A DNA stretch of 64,000 nucleotides, from the NCBI GenBank assembly GCA_963932145.1, contig OZ010573.1:26868876-26932875 (forward strand). Reading direction: 5' to 3'. Positions 30,566-41,135 of the stretch are shown in pieces (position 1 is the stretch's first letter; each line of letters begins with the position of its first letter). The translations under genes were made by a program, and so were the position numbers. Origin of the DNA: Acanthosepion lycidas (Eukaryota > Mollusca > Cephalopoda > Sepiida > Sepiidae). The notes under the pieces were generated by a model. It was given only the letters and a program-made list of their open reading frames with translations, had not been told where the DNA came from and searched no databases.

Positions 30566-32116
30566 GAAAGTAAAAAGACTACAATTAATGAATTTTTTTA
30601 TTTCTTGTCAAAAAAAAAAAAAAAAAAAAAAGAAAAAGCTACGATTTTTTCTGAAAAGAATTCTGTTGAATTAACCTCCTTCCTACTTTTAAAGGTTTTG
30701 CCAATAAGAAAATATTCCAGTGATCTGATTAAGGATAAATGTAAACTAGCCTAGTTTTGATGATGTGGGATTCTACCTATTTTGAATTATTAATTTTACT
30801 GTCTGGCCGTCAATTGTCAAAGATTTGGGGCGTTAATCTAGACATTATAAAAAGATAAAAATAAATGAAATTCCCTTTTACAAATAGACATTTAATGGCA
30901 TAATTTCTTTCTTTTTTCTTTTTTTTTCTTTTTCAAATGAGACATTTCAGGAAAATGTTTCATTTTTGGTCAACAGAATGGAAACTGGTTTAAATGTGTG
31001 ACAAAAGTAAAAAATATATTTGTTAAAAATGTAATCCGATTTTAGTAATGACTGTGAAACTAATTCTTTTTTTTTTCTTTGTTGAAAGAATTTAGGGCTC
31101 CGGACAAAAACTATTTCAGAACCTAAATCAAAGTACTAATCCCATAAATGTCTTTGTTAACAGTCGGTGGGATATGGTTAGTTTATTTCATTACGAGCTT
31201 TTACATTAAAACAACTCATGGCAGATATTGTCAACAGCTCGATCCGGTGAACAGGGAAAAGAAATGCTAACTACACCATTTTAGATGGTAACTGCACCTG
31301 TGATGGACTGTCATGCCACTAAAAGCGTCGAAGCTCGTAATAGGTATAACTTTTCTGTAGATTCTATTTAGTAAATACCTGATTAGCCGCGTGTTGCATA
31401 ATAATTGCATATCTATACGACGCTAGGCCGCCTCTTAGAGCTCCGACAATGTATCCCTTCAATTTGCAAGCAGAAAAGATGGGGGTAGCTTCAGGAAGCT
31501 TTCAAAAGAAACTTGTTTTTTATAACGCATCAGAGGTGTCAGCGATGAGATTTAGTACCAGTGACTATCATAAAATAGATCTTAATATATACGTCAGCCA
31601 GTAAGTAAATGCTTTTCAAAAGTGGGGTCGCCTGTTTATTGATGTGGATATTAATTTTGGGTAACAAATAAAAAAAGCAATTACTGTGAGTTCTTTGATA
31701 TTTGCCGCGGGTAGTTTTTTTTTCTTGTTTTTTCATTGTATTTTGTCCTTGTCTTTTCTTGTTTTTTCCTTGTTTATTTTTGTCCTTGTTTTTTCTCTAT
31801 TTCTTCCTCTCTCAAATAATTGACGTGAATGAATTAGTCTCTCACTTGAGAGAATCTTTGAATTTTTGCTCAGAAAATGACACAGACTAATATTCGTTCT
31901 GTCCGATTAATGAAGGAGATTAGAATTAAAAGATGAATATTTGTTTTGTGAATATATGCTTTTTCCAAACATTAAACTATGAAATTATTGATTTAAATAG
32001 CTCCGGAAAGAATCTTTTCCTCATTAAAACACTCGAATGCACTGGCCAGTGCACTGTTAAAATTTAAAACACAAACTGGTGTAACTATGTTTAAACGCTC
32101 GCGGACGTACACACTA

Positions 32117-32117
<1 letters not shown>
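30566..32117. other. no recognised gene; poly-A and T-rich tracts
   Basis: Poly-A at 30,610-30,631 and pyrimidine-rich text at 31,715-31,810. Short frames have no recognisable content. Confidence 0.4.

Positions 32118-32164
<47 letters not shown>
32118..32164. repeat. (TA)n microsatellite
   Basis: TA run ending at the MITE's left TA target site. Confidence 0.95.
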
Positions 32165-32167
<3 letters not shown>

Positions 32168-32333
32168 TGTAACCTGGATATAAGAGACCCGGATATAAGA
32201 GAGATTTTCTCTGGTTATAAATTAGAGCCATACTTCCCTAAACAAAATAGACCAAACCCTGATATAAGAGAAACCCGGATATAAGATACTTCTTCTCCGG
32301 TCCCGACAACTCTCTTATATCCGAGTTACACTG
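32165..32333. mobile_element. pogo-like MITE, 169 bp
   Basis: CAGTGTAACCTGGATATAAG at the left is inverted at the right (ATATCCGAGTTACACTG), with TA on both sides. The GGATATAAGAGA word recurs inside both halves. The terminal CAGTGTAAC and TA target site are typical of Tc1/mariner-pogo type MITEs. No coding capacity. Confidence 0.8.
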
Positions 32334-32337
32334 TATA

Positions 32338-32466
32338 GCGATTTACTAAGCGTAGCTTAAATATGGCATAAGACCGAAGGTATGGACCAGCTAGTGAGGA
32401 TCGAACTCACTACTCAATCGTAATGAATTACCTAAGCATTCCGCTATGTCGAGGTGACCAACTAAA
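32338..32466 (-). mobile_element. tRNA-derived SINE, family A, unit 1 of a tandem pair
   Basis: Minus strand shows CGGAATGCTTAGGTAATTC (degraded A box) and GTGAGTTCGATCC (B box) and the AAGCTACGCTTAGTAAATC tail. Confidence 0.78.
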
Positions 32467-32473
32467 CACATAT

Positions 32474-32624
32474 ATAGTGATTTTCCAAGCATAGCTTAGA
32501 TGTGGCACATGGCCGAATGTAGGGGGGCACCCAGTGAGAGTCGAACCCACTAATCAGTAGTAATTGTTCTAGCGAGACAAGCTTGCTAACCATTACACCG
32601 CCTCAAGGTGTTCTAACTAAACAT
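32474..32624 (-). mobile_element. tRNA-derived SINE, family A, unit 2 of a tandem pair
   Basis: GTGTAATGGTTAGCAAGCTT and GTGGGTTCGACTCTC on the minus strand, same orientation as unit 1 with B boxes about 140 bp apart. Confidence 0.82.
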
Positions 32625-32630
32625 ACACAT

Positions 32631-32637
<7 letters not shown>

Positions 32638-32670
<33 letters not shown>
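32638..32670. repeat. (TA)n microsatellite
   Basis: TA run. Confidence 0.9.
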
Positions 32671-32672
<2 letters not shown>

Positions 32673-32752
32673 GGTGTTTGGTACAAAACTCTGAGGAACA
32701 AAATATTATTAGTATAAATTTTAGCTCTGTTTTTTGGTTTTTTTTTACCCTG

Positions 32753-32754
<2 letters not shown>

Positions 32755-32789
<35 letters not shown>
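32755..32789. repeat. (TA)n microsatellite
   Basis: TA run. Confidence 0.9.
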
Positions 32790-32791
<2 letters not shown>

Positions 32792-32875
32792 TGAACACTT
32801 TTATATTTACACACGCTCTATCTCTGATTTTGAGCACTTTATCGCATAAATATAGTACACCTTAAGAGTATATTT
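32790..32875. repeat. family-F repeat, short copy
   Basis: AAGTGAACA, TTTACACACGCTCTATCTCT and CATAAATATAGTACACCTTA are shared with 35,532-35,685. The hairpin insert of that copy is absent here. Confidence 0.75.
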
Positions 32876-33180
32876 CTTCTTCTCCCTCCAGCTATGGGTA
32901 AATAGCAGGACAGACTGGGTTGTATAGCCTTGAATGGCAACTGAGAAGGACAACTCTGAATTCAAAACCTACGGAAGGGTCGTTTGGGGACCTTGTGGCA
33001 CGTAGATGCGCCAGGTCTTTGTATTCAGCCCTTCAAAAAGTGTGTGGATCGTCCTGCATGAAAACCTTCACCACTATAATCAAAATGTCATGGGCTGTTG
33101 TCGGGCTGTCGGTTTCCTAGGAACTGATCTGCTTGACCCTCATACGTTGTCGACGGGTGGAGAGTCGAGTATGTAGTAGG
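32876..33180 (+). mobile_element. tRNA-derived SINE, family B, lacking its head
   Basis: Starts at TCTTCTCCCTCCAGCTATGG and continues through GTATAGCCTTGAATGGCAAC, ACTCTGAATTCAAAACC, CCCTTCAAAAAGTGTG, TTCACCACTATAATCAAAAT and GACGGGTGGAGAGTCGAGTA. The tRNA-like head is missing. Confidence 0.82.
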
Positions 33181-33487
33181 CGTCCTGAAATTTTGATGAC
33201 CTTACCATGAAGAGATTTCGTGAATTAAGCTGAAAATGTTTCAGCACACCTTCATTCGTATGTATTCAAATGGAACTAATCGGTTTTATTCTAAAGAAAA
33301 GGAATTTATATTTTGAGAACAGAAGTTTATAGATAGATAGATAGATAGTTTGAGATATCTGTAAATAGTGAAAAACATGAAGAATATGTAATAAGTTGAT
33401 CAGTAACCACAATTAATGTTAAATCTGATAAGATATAATTTTAGCGATATAATCATATTTGAATTATTTAAATAAAAGCACAAACTG

Positions 33488-33488
<1 letters not shown>
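33181..33488. other. no recognised feature
   Basis: AT-rich; a short GATA run at 33,331-33,350. Confidence 0.4.

Positions 33489-33530
<42 letters not shown>
33489..33530. repeat. (TA)n microsatellite
   Basis: TA run. Confidence 0.95.
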
Positions 33531-33533
<3 letters not shown>

Positions 33534-33975
33534 TCGAACTCTGTTCTCTGCTCTCTAAATCGAACAGCTATCCATGACACCACCAGCACATCCATTCGAA
33601 TTCGAATTCCAGTCGAGTTCGTCATATTCCCATAGGCGCCAATACTCTTGCGAAAGGTATGAATCCATCTATTCCCCCAGCTATGGATTAAATAGTAGGA
33701 CAGACTGCAAATTGGACTATTTAGCCTTATTTCGGGACCAGTCTAGGTGAAGGACAACACTGAATTCAGAACCAAAAGAATGTCATTTGGCGACCTTGTG
33801 GCAGATTACGTGGACCCTTTCTCTGTATTTAGTTCTTTCGGAGCCTGTGGTTGATTATGCTCAACCCTTCACCACTATGGTCAAACCATATATGTGGTTA
33901 GTGTGGCTATTTGTTTCTAAGAACTGAGCTGCTGGACCCTCAATACATTGAAGACGACGGGTGAGAGTTTATTAT
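33531..33975 (+). mobile_element. tRNA-derived SINE, family B, diverged full-length copy
   Basis: A degraded head (GAATTCGAATTCCAGTC) is followed by GCCAATACTCTTGCGAAAGG, CAGCTATGGATTAAATAG, GGTGAAGGACAACACTGAAT, TTCACCACTATGGTCAAA and GAAGACGACGGGTGAGAG. More diverged than the other copies. The sequence 33,531-33,580 (GAACTCTGTTCTCTG...) looks like an inverted second head fragment. Confidence 0.75.
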
Positions 33976-34261
33976 TATATATCCACCATCACCACTGCTT
34001 AACTTCGAAGGACCGGTGTTTAATGTGATTTTACCGCAAATATTATATAGGTATATATATACAGTAGCACAATGTCATCATCCGTGTGTTGTTGCTGTTG
34101 TTTTTCAAAGCAAATATTGTAGTGTTCATAATTTTCAAAGACAAAATTGCTGTGTTCATCTGGAAGTTAAAATTTTTATTAGTAAAGTGAAGAATACTGA
34201 GTTTAGTGCGATTATCTTGACTAACGCTTCAGCGGATGTAACTAGATTATGATGTTCTCGA

Positions 34262-35500
34262 GAGTTAGTCAATGAAACATCTCTCAATGAAAACATGTTG
34301 CCAAAATATACGCAATATATATATATATATATATATCACAAGCAACCAACCAACGCACCAAAAATTTATTACGAGTGTAGCAGTAGCGTGTTGAAGCGCA
34401 TATAACAAACATTTAATGCCATTTTGCATTTCTAACAATTTCCGATCACCTGTTTTATATTGGGACGCTTGTTTTGCAAAAATTCCATAGCTACAACAGA
34501 TAAATTTAGAACTTAAAAATGAATATAATAGAGCGAGTTCATGCATGATGTTTTTACATCTCCTTCACAACGAAATGGAGATGTTAATCACACTTAGAAT
34601 AAGTTTGTATTTGTAATTCACCCCCTGAGGATGATCAAGGAGAATGTTGTAACGTAGAAAACGTTACTGAATGAGGAATAACCAAAACGGAGTTTGGAAA
34701 TTAAATGGTAATCTTTATAACATCAACAAAATACAATACTCGCCAGCGGTACGAAGAAGGTAAACCACTGCTAGTGGTGGACTACTTAGACGGCATATTA
34801 CATCATCCCATGTACAATAGTGTCCAACGTATTTATGAGGCTTGGGACATACCTATTAGTGTTCATATGTACGTTATATAACAGGGGAGAAAGTACTTAG
34901 GTAGGAAAAAACTACGTCTCCTTCCTTGATTAATTTCATCTTCACATCAAGAAAACTGATTGGATAGCTGGAAATAATCAATATAAAAATAAATAGACGT
35001 AATATATCTATATTATTCGATGAAACATGTTTGAATGAAGATATGCTGCCTATATATATATATATAATAAATAAACTAAATTTTCAAATTCTCGAGACCC
35101 TTTATATCAAAATCAATGAACCAACATTCAACAAAGTAACACTATATAGCAACACTATACTAAAGTGCATATAACAATGAATGCACATTTCTACCAATTA
35201 CTGGTCAGCTCCCTTATATTAAAACGGTTGTTTTGCAAAAAAAATCCCTGACTATACGACGGATAAATATAAAATGTTAAAACTGTGATAACAGCTCGTT
35301 CCCGCGTGTTTTAAAACCACCGCCACAACGGAATGCAGTTTTTTTTATCGCGGTTACAATAAGTTAGGCTTATAATTTACCCCTGAAGATGATCCTAGAA
35401 AAGATCCTTGGGTTAAAACAAACTACGGCGCCTTCCTTGATGAACTTCATCATAACATCAAGAAAAATAGTATAAAAATAGGTCTGTATTATTCAGTGAA
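34262..35500. repeat. two diverged tandem copies of a 475-755-bp repeat
   Basis: Unit 1 (34,262) and unit 2 (35,028) share, in order, TCAATGAAACAT, GCGCATATAACAA, GGACGCTTGTTTTGCAAAAA, CACAACGRAATG and CCCCTGARGATGATC. The start of a third unit (TATTATTCAGTGAAACA) lies at 35,487. Unit 1 is longer because of an extra segment (about 34,670-34,895). The CTGARGATGATC word near the end of each unit is reminiscent of Penelope/hammerhead 3' ends. Confidence 0.75.
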
Positions 35501-35531
<31 letters not shown>

Positions 35532-35682
35532 AGTGAACATAGTAGTCAACACTTAGAGGCGACAGTCTGTTTCATGCTAGATGCAATCGTCAGGCCACGA
35601 GTGCATCTAGCATGAAACAGATTTACACACGCTCTATCTCTGATTTATCCCATAAATATAGCACATCTTAAGACTATATTTC

Positions 35683-35685
<3 letters not shown>
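35532..35685. repeat. family-F repeat with internal hairpin
   Basis: Same outer text as 32,790-32,875. Inside it, 35,567-35,585 (CTGTTTCATGCTAGATGCA) is perfectly inverted at 35,602-35,620, giving a 19-bp stem with a 16-nt loop. Confidence 0.8.

Positions 35686-35727
<42 letters not shown>
35686..35727. repeat. (TA)n microsatellite
   Basis: TA run. Confidence 0.95.
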
Positions 35728-35730
<3 letters not shown>

Positions 35731-36161
35731 TATGCTCTCGTTGGATTCAACATTGAGTCTCGGGGTCCAATATTATATCCATATCTTTGGTTCTTATATC
35801 TGCTGTCAGCGATCTGTTCGTTATTTCCTTTGTCTGATCGTTTTAATATTTTATTGTCGATTATTTTCAGTAGAAAAGCATTATTGCTTTCATCTCGATC
35901 TGTTTGCTAATTGTTCTTATAAATTATAAAAGAGTCGTTTTACTTATTCATTCATAAATCTATACATTTTCCTTCTCTAATATGATTCATTTGGATGAAA
36001 CTTCCATTATGAGCTGAATCCAGCGAGTACCGAGACAATTGAAAAATAATGGACACATCATAAATGCTTCCATGTTAACGCATACTTGTGTCTGTCTGGG
36101 TGCGCGCTCGACCGTGTGTGTGTAGAAAGAAAGAAAGAAAAGCAGTCGGACGTGGAGAGAA

Positions 36162-36192
<31 letters not shown>

Positions 36193-36216
36193 GGCAGCAA
36201 TCCTTCGTTTATGCAT
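35728..36216. other. no recognised feature; (TA)n at 36,163-36,189
   Basis: Mixed sequence; 67-codon plus frame at 35,726 has no recognisable motif. Confidence 0.4.
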
Positions 36217-36633
36217 GTTTCATTAAAAACGACAGACAAGTTACTACAGCTAAGCTTTTTATTTAAGTTTTATTGTGTTCGAACAAGAGGTTTCTTTTCT
36301 GGACAAAGGGTGTGCAAGAACTGTCCAAATGTTTTATAGTTCCGAGCGCTTTCGGCTATACCATTAGCCATTATCAAGGATGATTCAATTTTTCAGCTTA
36401 ATTGAGTCTGTGCATTATATGTATGTTTTAGTGTGTTGTAGGGATGTTTTTAATTTCCGAATACGGTTAGCACTTTGTGGCTTTGTTCGTAGTTAATATT
36501 GTTAAGAGTTGACTTTTTCTTTTTTTATTATTAAAGCTTCCATTTGTAATCTTTTTTACAAGTGGATGAAGTTATTATATTTGTGTTTTCTACTAAATTA
36601 AATAAAAAGCTTAACCGTATTACCTTGTCTGTC

Positions 36634-36640
<7 letters not shown>
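36217..36640 (-). mobile_element. TIR element carrying a Penelope-like 3' end
   Basis: 36,217-36,258 (AAAACGACAGACAAGTTACT...) is inverted at 36,599-36,640, a 42-bp terminal repeat with (TA)n outside. On the minus strand, 36,390-36,290 contains TCCTTGATAATGGCTA, a loop, TAGCCGAAAGCGC and AACATTTGGACAG, also found at 43,765-43,850 downstream of the GIY-YIG remnant. I infer that this is the 3' end of a Penelope-like family inside an inverted arrangement. Confidence 0.6.

Positions 36641-36704
<64 letters not shown>
36638..36704. repeat. (TA)n followed by (GT)n
   Basis: TA run to 36,681, then GT run. Confidence 0.95.
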
Positions 36705-37097
36705 AAGAAAATGGAAAATAATTGAAGTAAATGGATAAAGAGACAGACAGTCGGACATGGATATAAACAGATATATGGGGAAAATGGGCAAAAGTAATTA
36801 AAAGAACTAAAGGAAAGAGATAAGAAGACGGACATAGATATATCTATCTATCTATCTCTATATATATAGCAAGCAAAAACAAAAATAAAAGAAAGAGAGA
36901 ATGAAACTGAAATAGTATAAATAAAGAAAAGAGAGAAATGGATATAAAGAGAGGAATATGCAATGAGAAAAGTAAGAAATAATCAAGGGAAAGAAAGAGA
37001 CAGATGGACATCGATATAGGTAAAAAGTGGCAAAAGTAATAGAAAGAAAGTAAGAGAGAGACAAGCTGACGAACATGGATATATATATATGTATATA
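36705..37097. repeat. purine-rich low-complexity region
   Basis: Repeated GGACATGGATATA, AAAGAGAGA and GATAAGAGACAGAC-like words form a degenerate AG-rich tandem region with a TATC/TATA island (36,838-36,868). Confidence 0.6.
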
Positions 37098-37140
37098 AGG
37101 TTGGTGCAAAAATAATGACGGTTTTTGCCGTATTTTTTTT
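37098..37140 (+). mobile_element. half of a mariner-type MITE
   Basis: AGGTTGGTGCAAAAATAATG followed by ACGGTTTTTGCCG, then a T-run. The second half is absent. Confidence 0.75.
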
Positions 37141-37374
37141 ATATATGTATATATGAGAGAGAGAGAGTGAGTAAGGAAAAGGTAAAAATAATTGATAATT
37201 GATTTTCTAATTTAATGAATAGTGACTTTGACAAAAATTATTATTTCTATGTAGAACAAAATAACAACGACATGTATATAAACGTTGGCCAAATTTCCAA
37301 TGGAATAGATTTTTCTCGTTCGAGCAATTTTCTTAAGACTTGTAAGTGATTAACGAAAGTTGACAACTTGAATA

Positions 37375-37380
<6 letters not shown>
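37141..37380. other. no recognised feature
   Basis: AT-rich spacer. Confidence 0.35.

Positions 37381-37433
<53 letters not shown>
37381..37433. repeat. (TA)n microsatellite
   Basis: TA run. Confidence 0.95.
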
Positions 37434-37439
<6 letters not shown>

Positions 37440-37504
37440 TTAGGAGTACAGAACTTTATTATGGAAATAAAAAAGGTAAGACCAACTTTACCCTTATTTT
37501 AAAA

Positions 37505-37560
37505 AAAAAATGAACCAGCCGGTTTCGCCCTCACTCAACAACAGAGCTGAAATCGAGGGA
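37505..37560 (-). mobile_element. possible Penelope-like 3' hairpin
   Basis: Minus strand reads CAGCTCTGTTGTTGAGTGAG then GGCGAAACCGGCTGG. The GCGAAACCGG context resembles the GAAA side of the other hammerhead-like ends, but the CTGANGA part is not intact. Confidence 0.3.
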
Positions 37561-37739
37561 ATACATGTCACAATATAAAATATAAGATACATGTAATGTA
37601 TTAAAAACAAAACAATCAGACTGGAATAACTTCAAGCCCTAACAGACATTCCCTCTGTTTACACAGGGAGGGCTGTCTGGACTTGACATAAATTGTTTCT
37701 AATGTCTTTAAATGTAAGAATGAGTGAGCACGACTCAGG

Positions 37740-39262
37740 ATGGCGAAAGAAAAAAAAAATAGTACATTCCAATTGGGTGACGTGGTCAACAATAAAAATG
37801 GTTCTGCCATCATGGAGCATCTTATAAATAGTCCAAATTGTGCCACCAATTTCAGCACGAGCTCTTTCATCATCCCTTTATATTTCGATGAAATCTACAA
37901 CAGCGGGGATATACCGGAAGACCTCAGCAGATCTATCTTCGTAGTTATGCCTAAGAAAACAGGCGCAAACGAATACGGACTCCACCGAACAATAAACCTA
38001 ATGAACCATGTGACAAAACTCATCATCCGTATTCTAATGAACAGAGCGCGCAGCCCAGAAATAGGACAAGAATAGTGCGGGTTCGTTAAAGACACCGGAA
38101 CAAGAAACACGATATTCATGTTCAGAATGTTATCAGAAAGAGCGATACAGATGCAGAAGGACGTATACCTATGTTTCATAGACTACGCAAAGGCCTTAGA
38201 CAAAGTACGCCACAAGGATCTGATGAAACTGCTCAGCAACTTCAATATATTCTGGAAAGATATCAGAATAATCAAGAACCTATACTGGCAGCAAACAGCA
38301 TGCATGCGCATAGGAAAAGAGTTCAGTGAATATACAAAAACAGAATCGGGCATAAGACAAAGATGTGTCTTTTCACACGACCTGTTCAACCTATACAACG
38401 AGGCAATTCTGAGAGAATTGGAAACCCTATCGGGATTTAGCATTGGCGGCCACAATTTTAACAACATAAAATACGCAGATGGCACAGTACTGATTGCAAA
38501 CACGAAAAAGAAATTACAAAATCTCCTACAGAAGATAGCAACGGAGAGTGAGAAGAAAGGACTAAGCACAAACTACAAGAAGACAGACTGCATGGTCATC
38601 AGTAAAAGGATGAGACAGAAATGCGATTTGAAGGTCGGAAACTCTAGAATCAAGTAGACGCGGAAGTTTAAATATCTGGGAAGCGTCTTGACAGAGAACG
38701 GTAAGTGCGACACTGAGATCCGTAGGCGCATTGGGATGGCCAAGGACACATTCCAAATGCTAGGCAGAATATTACAAGACAGGAGGATTTCTTTGGTAAC
38801 AAAAGAAAACTGAACTGTTACGTGACATCTGTCCTTCATTACGACAGTGAATGTTAGACGATTTTCTCAAAGATGAAGCGACTCGAGGTGATAGAGATGT
38901 GGTTCTAAAGAAGGATGCTAAGGATATCATGGACCAAGCGTGTGAGCAACGATGAGGTCTTAGAGAGGTTGCAAACAAGGTGGAGGCTTATACTTAACAT
39001 CAGGAAGAGGCAGCTGAAGTTTCTCAGACACATAATGAGGAAGGAGGGCCTGGAGAATCTGATACTCATGGGTCGAATAGAGGGCAAGCGAGACAAGGGA
39101 AAACAACGCGTGCCATACCTGGCGGACTTAAGCAAGTGGATGACAGAACGTGGTCTGGGGCGGGAGGAAGCAGAGGGAAGGAACTTGTTGAGAGCTGCAA
39201 GGGATAGAAGGAGGTGGAGAGCCATGATCGCCTACGTACTGAAAGGACATAGCACATAAGAA
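37740..39262 (+). mobile_element. RTE-type LINE, reverse transcriptase to C-terminus
   Basis: The fullest RTE-like copy. 37,740-38,072 carries IPEDLSRSIFVVMPKKTGAN and LHRTINLMNHVTKLI. After a stop, 38,073-38,654 carries CGFVKDTGTRNTIF, DVYLCFIDYAKALDKVRH and IRQRCVFSHDLFNLY. The catalytic box reads KYADGTVLIA (near 38,471), so the second Asp of YADD is lost. Next come KKTDCMVISKRM and, beyond another stop, KFKYLGSVLTENGKC. A frameshift region (38,810-38,915) precedes MLRISWTKRVSNDEVLERL, KRQLKFLRHIMRKEGLENL, GKQRVPYLADLSKWMTERGL and the end KGHST. The tail architecture is like BovB/RTE proteins. At least three stops or frameshifts plus the active-site change make it inactive. The 5' end and endonuclease are missing. 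Confidence 0.85.
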
Positions 39263-39485
39263 AGAATAAGAATCAGCTTTCACTCAGCTTCTTCCCCAAA
39301 ACTACTGCTTTGTGAAACAGGCAGGTTTTCCCAATTAGAGGCAGGAGATTTCCTCAATTTTGACTATTATCGTGCATGAACTTCCTGAACTACTTTTCTT
39401 GCCTTCCCTTACGCTCATACAACACTACGCAGTAACCCTCTATCTTGAGTGGTTCTTAGGCCTTGTATCGAGTGAAAAATAATAT
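39263..39485 (+). mobile_element. probable 3' untranslated tail of the RTE-type LINE
   Basis: Directly follows the stop codon; ends with CTATCTTGAGTGGTTCTTAG and CCTTGTATCG, which recur at the left edge of the window. Confidence 0.5.
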
Positions 39486-39995
39486 TAAAAAAATATTTGT
39501 GAAGCTCTTAATTTTAATATAACAAGAAAACAAACAGTATCTCGTATCGCCCATGATTAGCTTAATTAAATGATACATGTTGACTAACAGGATTTCATTA
39601 CGTTTATATGTATTAACACAATGACAATAGTCTGAGTCACCTCACAGCAATGTTAGACCGATGTCAGTTGTTCTCGTATCAGTATCGATTGACATAACTT
39701 TATCAAACTGAACTTGATCGACCGGCTGACCTGAGTCACTTCAGACGAAAGTAGTCATGAGAATTTGGATTGGACGATTATTGATTACTCCAAGTTCAGT
39801 ATATTCAGCCGGACTGGCCCTTTCCAGACGAAAATCCGAATTGATAGCGGGGAAACAGAGTATCGAGGTAGAGATGATTGTGCGGGTGTATATATAATCA
39901 AATCAGATAGCTCGTTTAAATTATCCAACTGTAGAACGCAAACTGTGAATCCAGCTTAAATGTCGTGCTACAATTCATACCGATCGTTTTTGCTG
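39486..39995. other. no recognised feature
   Basis: Unremarkable sequence; short frames only. Confidence 0.35.
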
Positions 39996-40215
39996 TTTGC
40001 ATTTAGCATTATCTTCTCTCTTTCTCTTTCTCTTTCTTTATATCTTTCTATTTCTCTCTCTATATCTATCTATCTATCTTTATCGTACTTTTTTTTATTT
40101 TTTTATTTTTTTACTGTTTCCATTTTACCTTATAGGCCGCATGAACGGCATTTTGGCATGTATCTTCCCTTGAGTTGTTTTCATATCAAAGACTTCACCA
40201 GACCATAATGCTCAC
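39996..40215. repeat. direct repeat H, copy 1
   Basis: Pyrimidine tract, then TTTCCATTTTACCTTATAGG, TTTTGGCATGTATCTTCC and GTTTTCATATCAAAGACTTC. The same order occurs at 40,590-40,840. Confidence 0.75.
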
Positions 40216-40455
40216 CTTGTACAAGTCCCAAGAGCCACACGAGGTAAAGGGTTATAGAGTAAGAGGCACCACTCGCATGAAAGTTGATAGTCACCAAGAC
40301 GCAAGGGATCACCGGAAGTTAAAAACAACGAAAAGACTTTAGATGGAACCGGAAACCCAATCCTAAACAGAAAACAAGTGATAAACCTCTGCTCCTGTTC
40401 AGAAGACAAGGGAGCAGTGTGAACTAGACGACGAGACGATAGACAAACCTATCAA

Positions 40456-40458
<3 letters not shown>

Positions 40459-40501
<43 letters not shown>

Positions 40502-40554
40502 TATATATATATATATATATATATATAGATATATATATATATATATATATATAT
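40459..40554. repeat. (TA)n array with GATA interruptions
   Basis: Two TAGA interruptions split the run into three blocks. Confidence 0.95.
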
Positions 40555-40559
40555 CCCTC

Positions 40560-40840
40560 CCTTTCTCTCACTCTATTACTCTCTCTTCTTTTACTTGCTT
40601 TCTTTCTCTTTCATTCTATCTCTCTTTTTCTTTTCTCTCTTTCTCTCTCTCTTTATCTTTTTCGCTCTATCTCTCTCTCTTTATCTTTTTCGCTCTATCT
40701 CTCTTCCTCGTACCTTTTTATTTATTTTTTTTCGTTTTCATTTTACCTTACAGCCACCTTTAATGACCTTTTGGTACGCATTTTCCCTTGACTTGTTTTC
40801 ATCTCAAAGACATCTCCAGACGTTACATCTTACACCTGAC
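40560..40840. repeat. direct repeat H, copy 2, with pyrimidine tract
   Basis: TCTCTCTTTATCTTTTTCGC is itself duplicated at 40,645 and 40,671; then TTTTCATTTTACCTTACAGC, TTTTGGTACGCATTTTCC and GTTTTCATCTCAAAGACATC match copy 1. Confidence 0.75.
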
Positions 40841-41029
40841 CTTTTACAACAAACAAATGGATTTTCTGCATCGAAGTGAGAATGCCGGCGACAGTGTCCG
40901 GGGTCTGAATTGGTGTACGCGTTAATGGAAACGGCTCTCTCAGCTGCAGCGGGCAAACATTAAAACACGATAGAGATTGTAACTTATCCATTAAAATTAA
41001 ATTTCTATTTAATACTTGCTATTTAGCCA

Positions 41030-41135
41030 ACTTAGACTAGTTTGGCACAGGGCAACATGTACGGGGCACCCATTGAGGAGCAAACTCACTACACTGCTCT
41101 TTAACTATTATCTAACGCCGAGGTCGGCTTGATAA
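41030..41135 (-). mobile_element. tRNA-derived SINE, family A, degraded
   Basis: Plus-strand text TTTGGCACAGGGCAACATGT, GGGGCACCCATTGAGGAG, CAAACTCACTAC is the family-A pattern inverted; the A-box side is lost near 41,110. Confidence 0.55.

Noticed and set aside
31190..31345. Short inverted words TTACGAGCTT and AAGCTCGTAA as a TIR element
   Set aside because: Only about 10-12 bp pair, which is expected by chance in 64 kb.
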